Shown here: one piece after another, positions 55,696 through 62,051 of the stretch
Layout of the letters: every line of letters begins with the position of its first letter
How positions within the stretch are numbered: position 1 is the first letter of the stretch
Source of the DNA: a virus
Virus record (IMG/VR): IMGVR_UViG_3300030098_005428
Location: 1-62,051 of that record
Reading direction: 5' to 3' (one strand)
Length of the DNA stretch: 62,051 nucleotides
The notes under the pieces: generated by a model
Database searches by the model: none
Told to the model about the DNA's origin: nothing
The model's input: the letters and a program-made list of their open reading frames with translations, nothing else
Position numbers and translations under genes: made by a program

Positions 55696-56136
55696 TTATC
55701 TTTCTTTGTCTTTAATCATATCATCAATAGATTTGTTATAAACCTTATCAGTATATGATTTATTATTATAAAATACACTTCTTTCTGAAGTGGGTAAATC
55801 TTCCTCACCTAATAAAATTCTATATATTCTACTTATGAGTTGACTACATTTAAATGATGTTTTAAAAATACTATATTTAATTGTAGTTCTGTTTCGGTGT
55901 CTCCACGCTTCTATCCAACCATTTCTTCTTAATCTTTCCCACCTGTTTTTATCCCATGAGTATGTATATACCCCATCAATAAAATCATTACGTGTGAATT
56001 TTCCTTTACAATCTAAATATATAAGTAATTCTAGATCCGCGTCTTTTAATTCATAAGTTTTACAGGCCCACTTTCGTACGAGCCTGTAATACTTAAGAAT
56101 TTTCAGTTCGCGAATATCGCTAGCCGATAACTTCAT
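55696..56136 (-). CDS. Winged-helix-like small protein
   Basis: A 146-residue basic protein with helices and a W-D-K-N-R-W-E-R-L-R-R-N-G-W-I-E-A-W-R pattern followed by R-T-T-I-K-Y-S, resembling the recognition helix and wing of MarR-like winged helices (L-I-Y-L-D-C-K-G-K-F before it). It could bind DNA and regulate late genes or act in packaging. It is tightly coupled (1-nt overlaps) to structural genes. The domain call is by pattern only. Confidence 0.5.
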   Translation of the reverse strand: MKLSASDIRELKILKYYRLVRKWACKTYELKDADLELLIYLDCKGKFTRNDFIDGVYTYSWDKNRWERLRRNGWIEAWRHRNRTTIKYSIFKTSFKCSQLISRIYRILLGEEDLPTSERSVFYNNKSYTDKVYNKSIDDMIKDKER

Positions 56137-56492
56137 TAAGAAGCATCAACGATTGCGATAGATGCGCATGCTGTAACGTGTGCACTAGCATATTTGCTAT
56201 TCACCTCGTCAGCTATTACTATAAATGGATCACCATTTGGGTGAGCATTTATTGCAGCTGTGATGTCTTGTAAAGCTTCTTTGTATTTTCCAGAAGCAAT
56301 AGTAAGAACAGCGTGAGCTGCATCAATACCTGAATCAGCATCATTTTCTTGACTTGACTCAAAGTAAACTCTAAGTGAAGTTGCTGACGCCATCTCAAAG
56401 TGAGATAGTTGAGCTACAGGAAACATAACTACTTGTTCAGTACTTGCTGTTCCATCTGGAGCCGCAGCTGCGAAATATAACATTTTATCCAT
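56136..56492 (-). CDS. Small structural protein (118 aa)
   Basis: A 118-residue Ala/Thr-rich protein (M-L-Y-F-A-A-A-A-P-D-G-T-A-S-T-E-Q) with alternating beta-like segments, next to other small virion-type genes. No signal peptide, no recognised family. The start at 56492 is 11 nt behind the conserved mini-ORF element at 56504. Confidence 0.5.
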   Translation of the reverse strand: MDKMLYFAAAAPDGTASTEQVVMFPVAQLSHFEMASATSLRVYFESSQENDADSGIDAAHAVLTIASGKYKEALQDITAAINAHPNGDPFIVIADEVNSKYASAHVTACASIAIVDAS

Positions 56493-56503
56493 TGTCTTAT
56501 ATT

Positions 56504-56518
56504 TTAATTGTTAAACAT
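56504..56518 (-). promoter_or_regulatory. Conserved leader mini-ORF before the 118-aa gene
   Basis: ATG-TTT-AAC-AAT-TAA on the leftward strand (Met-Phe-Asn-Asn-stop), ending exactly 11 nt before the ATG at 56492. Same layout as 40503 and 58731. Confidence 0.5.
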
Positions 56519-56553
56519 ATTTAGTATAAAGTATATAGTTTAAGGGTTGCGGT

Positions 56554-56811
56554 TTAGTCTATTAACACCACATCACCGACTTTGATGACATAGTATAATA
56601 TTTCTTTATGTTGTATACTGTGACCAGCGTGCTTATCATAATATACAACATCATTTTCTTTTATGCCTTCCACTAAATTACCTATACTGAATACTTTAGC
56701 TTTAACGTATCTATTATCTTCATCTACGTTATCCATAATATCTAAACCAGCTATTTTCTTTGGTTTTTCCTTTATGTTTTCTACTACAAGATAATAATTA
56801 ACTGCTTTCAT
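56554..56811 (-). CDS. groES: Co-chaperonin GroES-like protein
   Basis: An 85-residue Cpn10. The barrel pattern V-E-N-I-K-E-K-P-K-K, a mobile-loop-like I-A-G-L-D-I-M-D, the V-K-A-K-V-F-S-I-G-N strand, N-D-V-V-Y-Y-D-K and the final Y-V-I-K-V-G-D-V-V-L-I-D are visible. It is about 10 residues shorter than bacterial GroES. It overlaps groEL by 14 nt and follows it on the transcript, so the pair is made together to fold capsid or other virion proteins. Confidence 0.82.
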   Translation of the reverse strand: MKAVNYYLVVENIKEKPKKIAGLDIMDNVDEDNRYVKAKVFSIGNLVEGIKENDVVYYDKHAGHSIQHKEILYYVIKVGDVVLID

Positions 56812-58381
56812 TCTTATTAACTCTTACGTTAGAAATAACACAATCTGCTGAGATAATAGTGTTTACTACACTCACAGCATTTTGTAATGCAGTTTTTGTA
56901 ACTAAGACGGGGTCTACGATTCCAGCTTTAACCATGTCGACTTGATTACCAGAGATTACATTAAAACCAACACCTTTAGTGGTAGGTGTTTCGTAGTTTT
57001 CAATACCAGCATTTTCCATAATAGTTTTAAATGGAGATTTTATGGACTTTACTAATATTTTCTCCCCCATATTTTTGGGTTTTATATTACTAGCCGCATT
57101 TAATAAAGCTATTCCACCACCAGGTACAATACCTTCTTTTAATGCTGCTTTAGTAGCGTAAATTGCATCTTCAACCCTATCTTTTTTTTCTTTCAATTCT
57201 ACTTTAGAATGTGCACCCACTTTAATCATCCCCACAGATCCGGATAACATGCCTAATCTTTCTTCTATCTTACTTTTAATAAAAGTATTTCCTTCTTTTT
57301 TAATTGCTTTTTTAACTTCTTTAATCCTATCTTGTAATTCTTTCACATTTTTATCAACTGTTAATACAGTATGTGAATCATCTGTTACTGCTGTTTTAGC
57401 ATAACCAAGTACATCTGGTTGTATTAAATCCAAATCATCACCTAATTCTTCATTTAATACTTTTGCTCCTGTTAATATACCTAAATCTTCCATGGTATCT
57501 TTTTTGGTTGGACCAAAGCCAGGTGGATCAATAATATTAATTTCAATATTACCTTTTACTTTATTCATTAATAATGCGGATTTTGCTTGTTGTTCTATAT
57601 CCGCTATAATTAATAAACTTCTTCTATTCTTTATAACATATTCAAGTATGTTTTGTATTTTCCTTACACTAGGTATTTTAGAATCTACAATAAGAACACA
57701 TGGTTCTTCAAGAACAGATCTATTTTTATCTTTATCGGTTACAAAATGAGGTGAAGTTAATCCTGATTCGAATTTTACTCCATCTACTATATCAGCATAC
57801 GTTTCACCAGTATCTGATTCTTCCATTAATACTACACCATCTTTACCTACTTTTTCGTAAGCTTCTGATATAATTTTTCCAAGCTCGTTATCGTTATTGC
57901 AAGATATTGAGCTGACGTGTTCCAAAAGATCTCCTTCAACTTTAATACTGGTTTTATCAAGATATTTCTTAATTTTTGCCAAACCTGAATTAATGCCTTC
58001 TTTGATTTCTCTAATAGAACACTTATTTTCTTTAATATTTTTCTCATTCAATACATTTTTTAATAATGCTTCTGCTAGTACGATTGCTGTTGTTGTACCA
58101 TCACCTGCTTCTTTTACTGTTTTTTGAGATGCTTCTTTGATTAATGTCGCTCCCATGTTTTCAACCGGATCATATAAGACAACCGATTCAGCTACGGTTA
58201 CACCGTCTTTTGTAATCACCGGTTTGCCCATGGCATCTTCGTATATTACGCATTTACCAGAGGCACCTAGGGTGGATTTGACTGCCTCAGCAAGTTTATC
58301 CACACCTAAAATTATCCTCTTTTTAGCATTGTCGCTAAAATTTAAATCTTTAACGATTTGACTAGGGTTATTATATTCCAT
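56798..58381 (-). CDS. groEL: Chaperonin GroEL, phage-encoded
   Basis: A 527-residue group I chaperonin. The nucleotide motif G93-D-G-T-T-T-A99, the T-L-G-A-S-G-K start region and the later V-P-G-G-G-I-A-L-L motif are intact, so it should hydrolyse ATP. The E. coli-like G-G-M repeat tail is missing; it ends K-N-E-S-S. Phage GroELs assist folding of phage proteins such as the capsid. With the GroES partner and possibly a second Cpn10-like protein (45383), the phage looks self-sufficient in chaperonins. Confidence 0.93.
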   Translation of the reverse strand: MEYNNPSQIVKDLNFSDNAKKRIILGVDKLAEAVKSTLGASGKCVIYEDAMGKPVITKDGVTVAESVVLYDPVENMGATLIKEASQKTVKEAGDGTTTAIVLAEALLKNVLNEKNIKENKCSIREIKEGINSGLAKIKKYLDKTSIKVEGDLLEHVSSISCNNDNELGKIISEAYEKVGKDGVVLMEESDTGETYADIVDGVKFESGLTSPHFVTDKDKNRSVLEEPCVLIVDSKIPSVRKIQNILEYVIKNRRSLLIIADIEQQAKSALLMNKVKGNIEINIIDPPGFGPTKKDTMEDLGILTGAKVLNEELGDDLDLIQPDVLGYAKTAVTDDSHTVLTVDKNVKELQDRIKEVKKAIKKEGNTFIKSKIEERLGMLSGSVGMIKVGAHSKVELKEKKDRVEDAIYATKAALKEGIVPGGGIALLNAASNIKPKNMGEKILVKSIKSPFKTIMENAGIENYETPTTKGVGFNVISGNQVDMVKAGIVDPVLVTKTALQNAVSVVNTIISADCVISNVRVNKNESS

Positions 58382-58404
58382 TTAATTAAATTTAAAGTTA
58401 TTAG

Positions 58405-58719
58405 TTATTTAAACGTTTTAACAATCTTTGGACCTTTTATAAAGTCTATGCGTTTTGCATAATGCTCTACACTACCATCAATGGCAGATTCAGCACTCTC
58501 AATTGTTTCACGTCTTGTAACATCATACCAGTCATCATTTTTTTCGATGTCTCGGTATTCAGTTTGATAGTATCCATTTGGTAACTGGACTATTCTCCAG
58601 TTCTTTTTATCTGCAAGATGTTTCCATAATTCTACAGTTTCATCTTCGGTTTTTGTTTTCTGGATATATTGTGGTTGACCATTCCACGTATTCGTCGTCT
58701 TGTAATAAAAATACGTCAT
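58405..58719 (-). CDS. Hypothetical protein (104 aa)
   Basis: A 104-residue polar protein rich in Tyr, Asp and Lys (M-T-Y-F-Y-Y-K-T-T-N-T-W-N-G), with no signal or membrane segment and no recognised domain. It precedes groEL after 23 nt. The start at 58719 is 11 nt behind a conserved mini-ORF leader (58731). Confidence 0.5.
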   Translation of the reverse strand: MTYFYYKTTNTWNGQPQYIQKTKTEDETVELWKHLADKKNWRIVQLPNGYYQTEYRDIEKNDDWYDVTRRETIESAESAIDGSVEHYAKRIDFIKGPKIVKTFK

Positions 58720-58730
58720 AATTTTGGTAT

Positions 58731-58745
58731 TTATTGGTTAAACAT
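58731..58745 (-). promoter_or_regulatory. Conserved leader mini-ORF before the 104-aa gene
   Basis: ATG-TTT-AAC-CAA-TAA on the leftward strand (Met-Phe-Asn-Gln-stop), ending 11 nt before the ATG at 58719. An imperfect palindrome (GTGAACTAGTCAC) lies just upstream. Confidence 0.5.
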
Positions 58746-58786
58746 CTGTGAACTAGTCACATTATCTTGGTTTCATCAATTTTTTT

Positions 58787-59011
58787 TTAAATGCTATCTT
58801 TAGCTATTTTTAAGCTATCAAATTTAGCATCAATTTTAGCTTTCTTCTCTGTCCATCTGATTTCTCTATATTTTCTTATAGAATCAGGGTGTAACATTTT
58901 TATGGTATCTTCTTTCTTAATCTTTCTTTCCCATTTTCCTTGTTTTTTAAAATCACACCCCATAAAATGTAGTGCTAATAGTGTATATATTAAGTATGTT
59001 AGTAATTTCAT
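58787..59011 (-). CDS. Small lipoprotein of unknown function
   Basis: A 74-residue protein with signal M-K-L-L-T-Y-L-I-Y-T-L-L-A-L-H-F-M-G-C, the last Cys being a plausible lipid attachment site (residue 19). The mature part is a charged helix (K-K-Q-G-K-W-E-R-K-I-K-K-E-D). Its start overlaps the previous gene's stop. The exposed charged helix resembles the short periplasmic segments of envelope-modifying phage lipoproteins; function unknown. Confidence 0.55.
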   Translation of the reverse strand: MKLLTYLIYTLLALHFMGCDFKKQGKWERKIKKEDTIKMLHPDSIRKYREIRWTEKKAKIDAKFDSLKIAKDSI

Positions 59012-59250
59012 CTTTTTTTCTCGTTTTTAGTTCCTTTTCCATAGTTGCCTCTGTTTTTTTTAACTTTGACAAACTTTTTTTTCTTGTGATCGTAGTCTTT
59101 TCCTTTAATATTACGACCTGCTTTTTTTGCGGCACGTCTCAAGCGTTGATTTTCAGCCTTTTTTTCCCTTCTATCTTTACGCATTGCTCTTCTTTTGTCT
59201 CTTATAGACTTTTGTCGCGCTGCGGTTGGGGTTAAATTTTGTTGTGCCAC
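59008..59250 (-). CDS. Highly basic small protein (80 aa)
   Basis: An 80-residue protein almost entirely Lys/Arg/Ala/Asn (R-D-K-R-R-A-M-R-K-D-R-R-E-K-K-A), with a K-K-K-K-F-V-K-V-K-K stretch. It fits DNA-condensing or capsid-interior peptides, but no family is recognised. It is coupled to its neighbours by an ATGA overlap on one side and a 5-nt gap on the other. Confidence 0.55.
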   Translation of the reverse strand: MAQQNLTPTAARQKSIRDKRRAMRKDRREKKAENQRLRRAAKKAGRNIKGKDYDHKKKKFVKVKKNRGNYGKGTKNEKKR

Positions 59251-59255
59251 TACTT

Positions 59256-59876
59256 TTATTTAAAACTTCTTTTAAAAGCACTTCTAATTGACTTTCTTGC
59301 CCTTCTTGTAACGTCTCTAATAGCTTTTATACCACCATATGATGCTTTTCTCTTAGCATACTCTGATTTAAAGTACTTATCTATCCCTAATTTCTTTCTT
59401 TCTCTTAATTTTGCACCAAAAGTTTTCTCAAACTCCCTCATTAAGCGTATTCTATTTGCTTTTTTTGTGGAGCTTCGAAGCTTGTTGGCCATAAGATCAC
59501 GTTTTTTAGATAATCTATTAAATTTATTTGCGCCAATTTCTCTATAATTTAAACCGGCTTCTCTTACTTCATCTTTTTCAATTAAAGGCGCTAAGTAGTT
59601 ATCAAGCTTTCCTTGCTTCTTTTGTAGTTTACCTTCTCTTCGTTTTGCTCTTACTTCAAACGTTAACTTAGGACTTTTCCATGTATTTGATATTTTATCA
59701 TAATATTGACCACTGCCTCTTTCTCTACCACTCATTGTTATACTTTTTCCTGGATTTTTGGCTCTTCTAGCTTCTCTATCACTCCTATTAGCTTTTCTAG
59801 TTTTTCTTCTTGCAGCTCTAAATCCTTTTTTTAAAAGCTTTCTTTGTTCTCTTTCTTTTTTTTGTTTTTGTGCCAT
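59256..59876 (-). CDS. Large basic protein (206 aa)
   Basis: A 206-residue Arg/Lys-rich protein starting M-A-Q-K-Q-K-K-E-R-E at 59876; the longer reading upstream overlaps the previous gene by ~70 nt and is less likely. Its AAAGGAGG Shine-Dalgarno (59885-59892) is encoded in the previous gene's K-G-G codons. The whole protein is basic and helical (R-K-T-R-K-A-N-R-S-D-R-E-A-R-R-A-K). Possible nucleic-acid binding virion protein. Confidence 0.6.
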   Translation of the reverse strand: MAQKQKKEREQRKLLKKGFRAARRKTRKANRSDREARRAKNPGKSITMSGRERGSGQYYDKISNTWKSPKLTFEVRAKRREGKLQKKQGKLDNYLAPLIEKDEVREAGLNYREIGANKFNRLSKKRDLMANKLRSSTKKANRIRLMREFEKTFGAKLRERKKLGIDKYFKSEYAKRKASYGGIKAIRDVTRRARKSIRSAFKRSFK

Positions 59877-59877
59877 A

Positions 59878-60177
59878 TTACATTCCTCCTTTTCTTTTTT
59901 TAGGTTTTGGTGGTGCGTCAACTCTTTTCTCAGAGACTTTTTTGCCACCTTTTGTTATTCTCTGATAATATTGACCTGTTAAATCTTTGTAATATATAGT
60001 ATCAACTTCTTTTGCTTTCTGATCTCTTAAATATTCAGAAAATTCATACTCAAAAGGTTTCATACCTTTTTTTGTCATGTATGCAGCATAGTCTTCAAGA
60101 TGCTCAGATCTTGTTTTTTTCTTCTGATTATTTGTGCTATCTAAATTTTTTAAAGGATCTGGTTGTCTATATGCCAT
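59878..60177 (-). CDS. Hypothetical charged protein (99 aa)
   Basis: A 99-residue polar protein (M-A-Y-R-Q-P-D-P-L-K-N-L-D-S-T-N) with an E-Y-E-F-S-E-Y-L-R-D-Q-K helix and a basic Pro/Lys C-terminus ending K-R-K-G-G-M. The terminal K-G-G codons carry the Shine-Dalgarno of the next gene. No family recognised; a virion or assembly accessory is likely from its place in the late arm. Confidence 0.5.
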   Translation of the reverse strand: MAYRQPDPLKNLDSTNNQKKKTRSEHLEDYAAYMTKKGMKPFEYEFSEYLRDQKAKEVDTIYYKDLTGQYYQRITKGGKKVSEKRVDAPPKPKKRKGGM

Positions 60178-60179
60178 AA

Positions 60180-61190
60180 TTATCTATTTAATTGATTTGG
60201 AAAGTTATTTTTTCTTCTTTGCATAAAGGTATTAGAAAAAGTTTCAGGATTTCTTGCTCTTAAATTTCCTGTTAATTTTTCTCCAGCTGCTTCATCACGC
60301 GCTCTTGCAACGTCAATTTGTTGTTCTGCTTGTTCTTGAAAACCACCTGGCCCGTAAAACTGTCCTCTTCCACCAGTATATACCACTCTACCAGATTTAA
60401 AATCCTCAATCATTTCCTTGCCTTTTGCAATTTTTTCTTTACTCGTTAAATTAGGATCATTATTAATATCATCTATCATTTGTTTGTGCTCTAATGGGTC
60501 TGCATGAATCCAATGTCCCCCTTGTTCTGTTCTTATATAACCACCTTGCATCACTGGGCTTTGCATTACCGAAAGATTTGTGCCAACTTCACCAGGTACT
60601 GCTCCATCAGATGACGTATAGCTTTCAAATGTTTTTGATAGTTTGTTCATATCACTATCTTTTAATCCAAGCGCTTTTTGGTTTTTCTTTACAAACTCTA
60701 ATTGAACTGGTGTAATTTCAGATTCTGTTTGTAACCAGTGATTAAGTATTTGTCTCGTTTCATCTCCTCCTGGTTTACCAACTGTGCCCTTCTGAATCGT
60801 ATTAGTTAATTGTTGAATAAATGTTGCATCCCTATTACCTTCTTCGCCGAATTGATAAAAGAATGGGTTTACATTTGCTTCACTAGCGGTTGTTGGTTGG
60901 TATACGTTGTCTCTTATTTTTTTTGCTAACGTGTTTTCTCTAAATGAACGCACATCATCTATTGTAGCGTTAGGGTTTGCTGCTAAATACTCATCAAAAT
61001 CTTTTTTTATTTCCTCTTGAGAATAAGGGATATTATCATCAGTGATCTGAGGGTTTAATTTGTCTTTAACCATTCCTGCTACAGAGCCCCCAAGTTTAAC
61101 TGTACTATTTTCGTTGAACTCTTTTCTTTTCTCACGTTCTTGTTTAATAATACTTTTAGCTGTCTTCTTAGCTTGCTTCTTGGTAGACAC
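60180..61190 (-). CDS. Hypothetical late protein (336 aa)
   Basis: A 336-residue polar protein with a basic N-terminus (M-S-T-K-K-Q-A-K-K-T-A-K-S-I-I-K-Q-E-R-E-K-R), a central helical region (K-K-N-Q-K-A-L-G-L-K-D-S-D-M-N-K-L) and a Gly/Arg-rich C-terminus. I recognise no domain. It is the second gene of the late arm and is separated by only 2-6 nt from its neighbours. A structural or DNA-binding role is a guess from charge and position. Confidence 0.5.
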   Translation of the reverse strand: MSTKKQAKKTAKSIIKQEREKRKEFNENSTVKLGGSVAGMVKDKLNPQITDDNIPYSQEEIKKDFDEYLAANPNATIDDVRSFRENTLAKKIRDNVYQPTTASEANVNPFFYQFGEEGNRDATFIQQLTNTIQKGTVGKPGGDETRQILNHWLQTESEITPVQLEFVKKNQKALGLKDSDMNKLSKTFESYTSSDGAVPGEVGTNLSVMQSPVMQGGYIRTEQGGHWIHADPLEHKQMIDDINNDPNLTSKEKIAKGKEMIEDFKSGRVVYTGGRGQFYGPGGFQEQAEQQIDVARARDEAAGEKLTGNLRARNPETFSNTFMQRRKNNFPNQLNR

Positions 61191-61196
61191 GATTAT

Positions 61197-61511
61197 TTAT
61201 TTTTTCTTTCTACCTGTAAGTGCTACTTGTCCTCTAGCTTTTCCTTTACTAACAAGTTTTTTAGCTCTTTTTATACTGATTGATTTGGTTTTTTCTTTAC
61301 CTTTTTTTACAGTAGTTTTATAAGCTCCTTTGAGTTTTTTATTTTTTGAATCCCATATGGTGTTCTTTAAACCTACATATACTCTCTTTTTAGGTGTAGA
61401 TTTCTTTGGTGGTCCTTTTTTAATAGAAGCACGCCTTGCTGGACTAATTTTTTTAACTCTTTTAGTCGGTCTACCTCTTTTAGATCCGTATGTTCCTTTA
61501 CCTTTTGGCAT
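61197..61511 (-). CDS. Basic MPKGKGTYGS-type protein, first gene of the late arm
   Basis: A 104-residue basic protein read from the ATG at 61511 (M-P-K-G-K-G-T-Y-G-S-K-R-G-R-P-T-K); a start further upstream would add a non-basic leader unlike the family. Short MPKGKGTYGS-type proteins occur in many phage genomes, with no assigned role. It is Lys-rich to the end (T-G-R-K-K-K). The upstream region is the AT-rich control region of the window's right end. Confidence 0.6.
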   Translation of the reverse strand: MPKGKGTYGSKRGRPTKRVKKISPARRASIKKGPPKKSTPKKRVYVGLKNTIWDSKNKKLKGAYKTTVKKGKEKTKSISIKRAKKLVSKGKARGQVALTGRKKK

Positions 61512-61689
61512 GATGTTAAATTTTAGTTTTAATACAAAAGTGTACACTTTAATTATTACATGTTATAAATATTATTTAACCTGTCGATGTTAGGATGTTT
61601 TATACAGTGTGACATTTGCCTATTACTAGAGGACTATATAAGGCTATTGTCATATAAAAAAAGTTATTATAAATATTGGAGTACTGTGT

Positions 61690-61752
61690 TGCCCCTCCTC
61701 CCTCTACCTCGCCTAGCCCCACAAAAACAGATTTATTTAGCCCAGCCCCACT
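61690..61752. other. G-rich/C-rich strand-skewed island in the control region
   Basis: A stretch unlike its AT-rich surroundings: C-rich and T-rich on the + strand (CCCCTCCTCCCTCTACC), G-rich on the other. AGCCCCAC occurs twice. The purine-rich strand could form a G-quadruplex or triplex. No gene is supported here (the short leftward frame through it is rejected). Confidence 0.5.
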
Positions 61753-61883
61753 AACTTTATAAACACATTTCAAAATTTTTTTACGTTTTGAATTATATTT
61801 CAACACTTAACTAACTATCTCAACACAACTATAATTTCATATTAAGTAGAATTCCAATATATATTTCACATATTGCTATAATG

Positions 61884-62006
61884 ACACAAAGTAAATACAT
61901 TCTCACTTGGATAATATATATAAATAACTTAACAATTAAATAATTTATATATTAATTAAATAACACAAAGTAAATACAATTTAACTTGGATAATATATAT
62001 AAATAA
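61884..62006. repeat. Two copies of a 44-bp direct repeat (61884-61927 and 61963-62006)
   Basis: Both copies begin ACACAAAGTAAATACA and continue to ACTTGGATAATATATATAAA; 41 of 44 positions agree, with 79 bp between starts. They lie just upstream of a rightward ATG at 62037 and are likely tandem promoters, operators or origin iterons. The rest of 61512-61883 holds no supported gene. Confidence 0.7.
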
Positions 62007-62036
62007 ACTAATAAATAAAAAAAAAGAAATGATATA

Positions 62037-62051
62037 ATGAGAGTAAGTGTG
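62037..62051 (+). CDS. Possible start of a rightward gene, cut by window
   Basis: ATG followed by four open codons (M-R-V-S-V) to the window end, preceded by an A-rich stretch and the repeat copy ending at 62006. Its placement suits the first gene of a rightward operon divergent from the late arm. Only five codons are visible, so this is tentative. Confidence 0.3.

Noticed and set aside
61600-61806. Leftward 68-aa frame in the right-end control region
   Set aside because: It runs through the skewed G-rich island, has no good ribosome-binding site, and no recognised family; probably chance.
1-62051. tRNA genes, CRISPR arrays, integrase, insertion sequences
   Set aside because: No cloverleaf-like gap, no spaced identical repeats, no tyrosine/serine recombinase or transposase motif was seen.

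Overview
The window is a large part of the genome of a low-GC, tailed, probably lytic DNA phage with podovirus-like virion genes. The calls rest on a TerL, portal, scaffold and capsid block, a gp10/nozzle-type tail protein, two very large ejection-type proteins, an M15 endolysin and holin candidates. I saw no integrase or lysogeny repressor, no tRNA and no CRISPR array. The host is Gram-negative: the phage encodes an exported outer-membrane beta-barrel, several lipoproteins, and Kdo (LPS or capsule sugar) synthesis enzymes. The AT-rich, mostly Shine-Dalgarno-poor start regions and a Kazal-type lipoprotein with acidic residues after the lipid cysteine fit a marine Bacteroidota (flavobacterial) host, but this is inference.

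Layout: positions 3-11038 are a tightly overlapping rightward arm. It begins inside a primase/helicase gene and continues with nucleotide metabolism (thymidylate-synthase/dCMP-hydroxymethylase family enzyme, MazG-like proteins, both subunits of class I ribonucleotide reductase), an endonuclease, two small exported proteins, a JmjC-type oxygenase, and a sugar cassette (cupin, kdsB, kdsA, a GT8-like and a GT29/sialyltransferase-like transferase). It ends at 11038, where its last stop codon overlaps the stop codon of a convergent gene.

Positions 11035-61511 are one leftward late arm. In transcription order from the right it holds small basic proteins, GroEL/GroES, small structural genes, a holin, a fibre, two ~750-residue Thr/Ser/Asn repeat proteins flanking a methyltransferase/Hint-remnant gene, a GT-B-like transferase, packaging genes, portal, scaffold and capsid (a strong terminator follows the capsid gene), tail proteins, giant ejection proteins, and finally an envelope and lysis module with a GT17 transferase. 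Positions 61512-62051 are AT-rich, with a G-rich/C-rich strand-skewed island and a 44-bp direct repeat just before what looks like the first codons of another rightward gene. This is a probable divergent promoter or replication-control region. A circular or permuted genome, with the missing replication genes between the window's right and left edges, would fit.

The most unusual signals are: (1) a possible mucin-like system, in which two huge Thr/Ser decapeptide-repeat virion proteins are encoded together with CMP-Kdo synthesis and four glycosyltransferases; (2) a repeated mini-ORF (ATG-TTT-AAY-(codon)-TAA) before several late genes, three of them exactly 11 nt from the real start codon; (3) a TS-family enzyme with Asp at the position expected to select dCMP, next to MazG-type pyrophosphatases, suggesting modified cytosine; and (4) a complete HAD phosphatase motif set inside a 2858-residue ejection protein.
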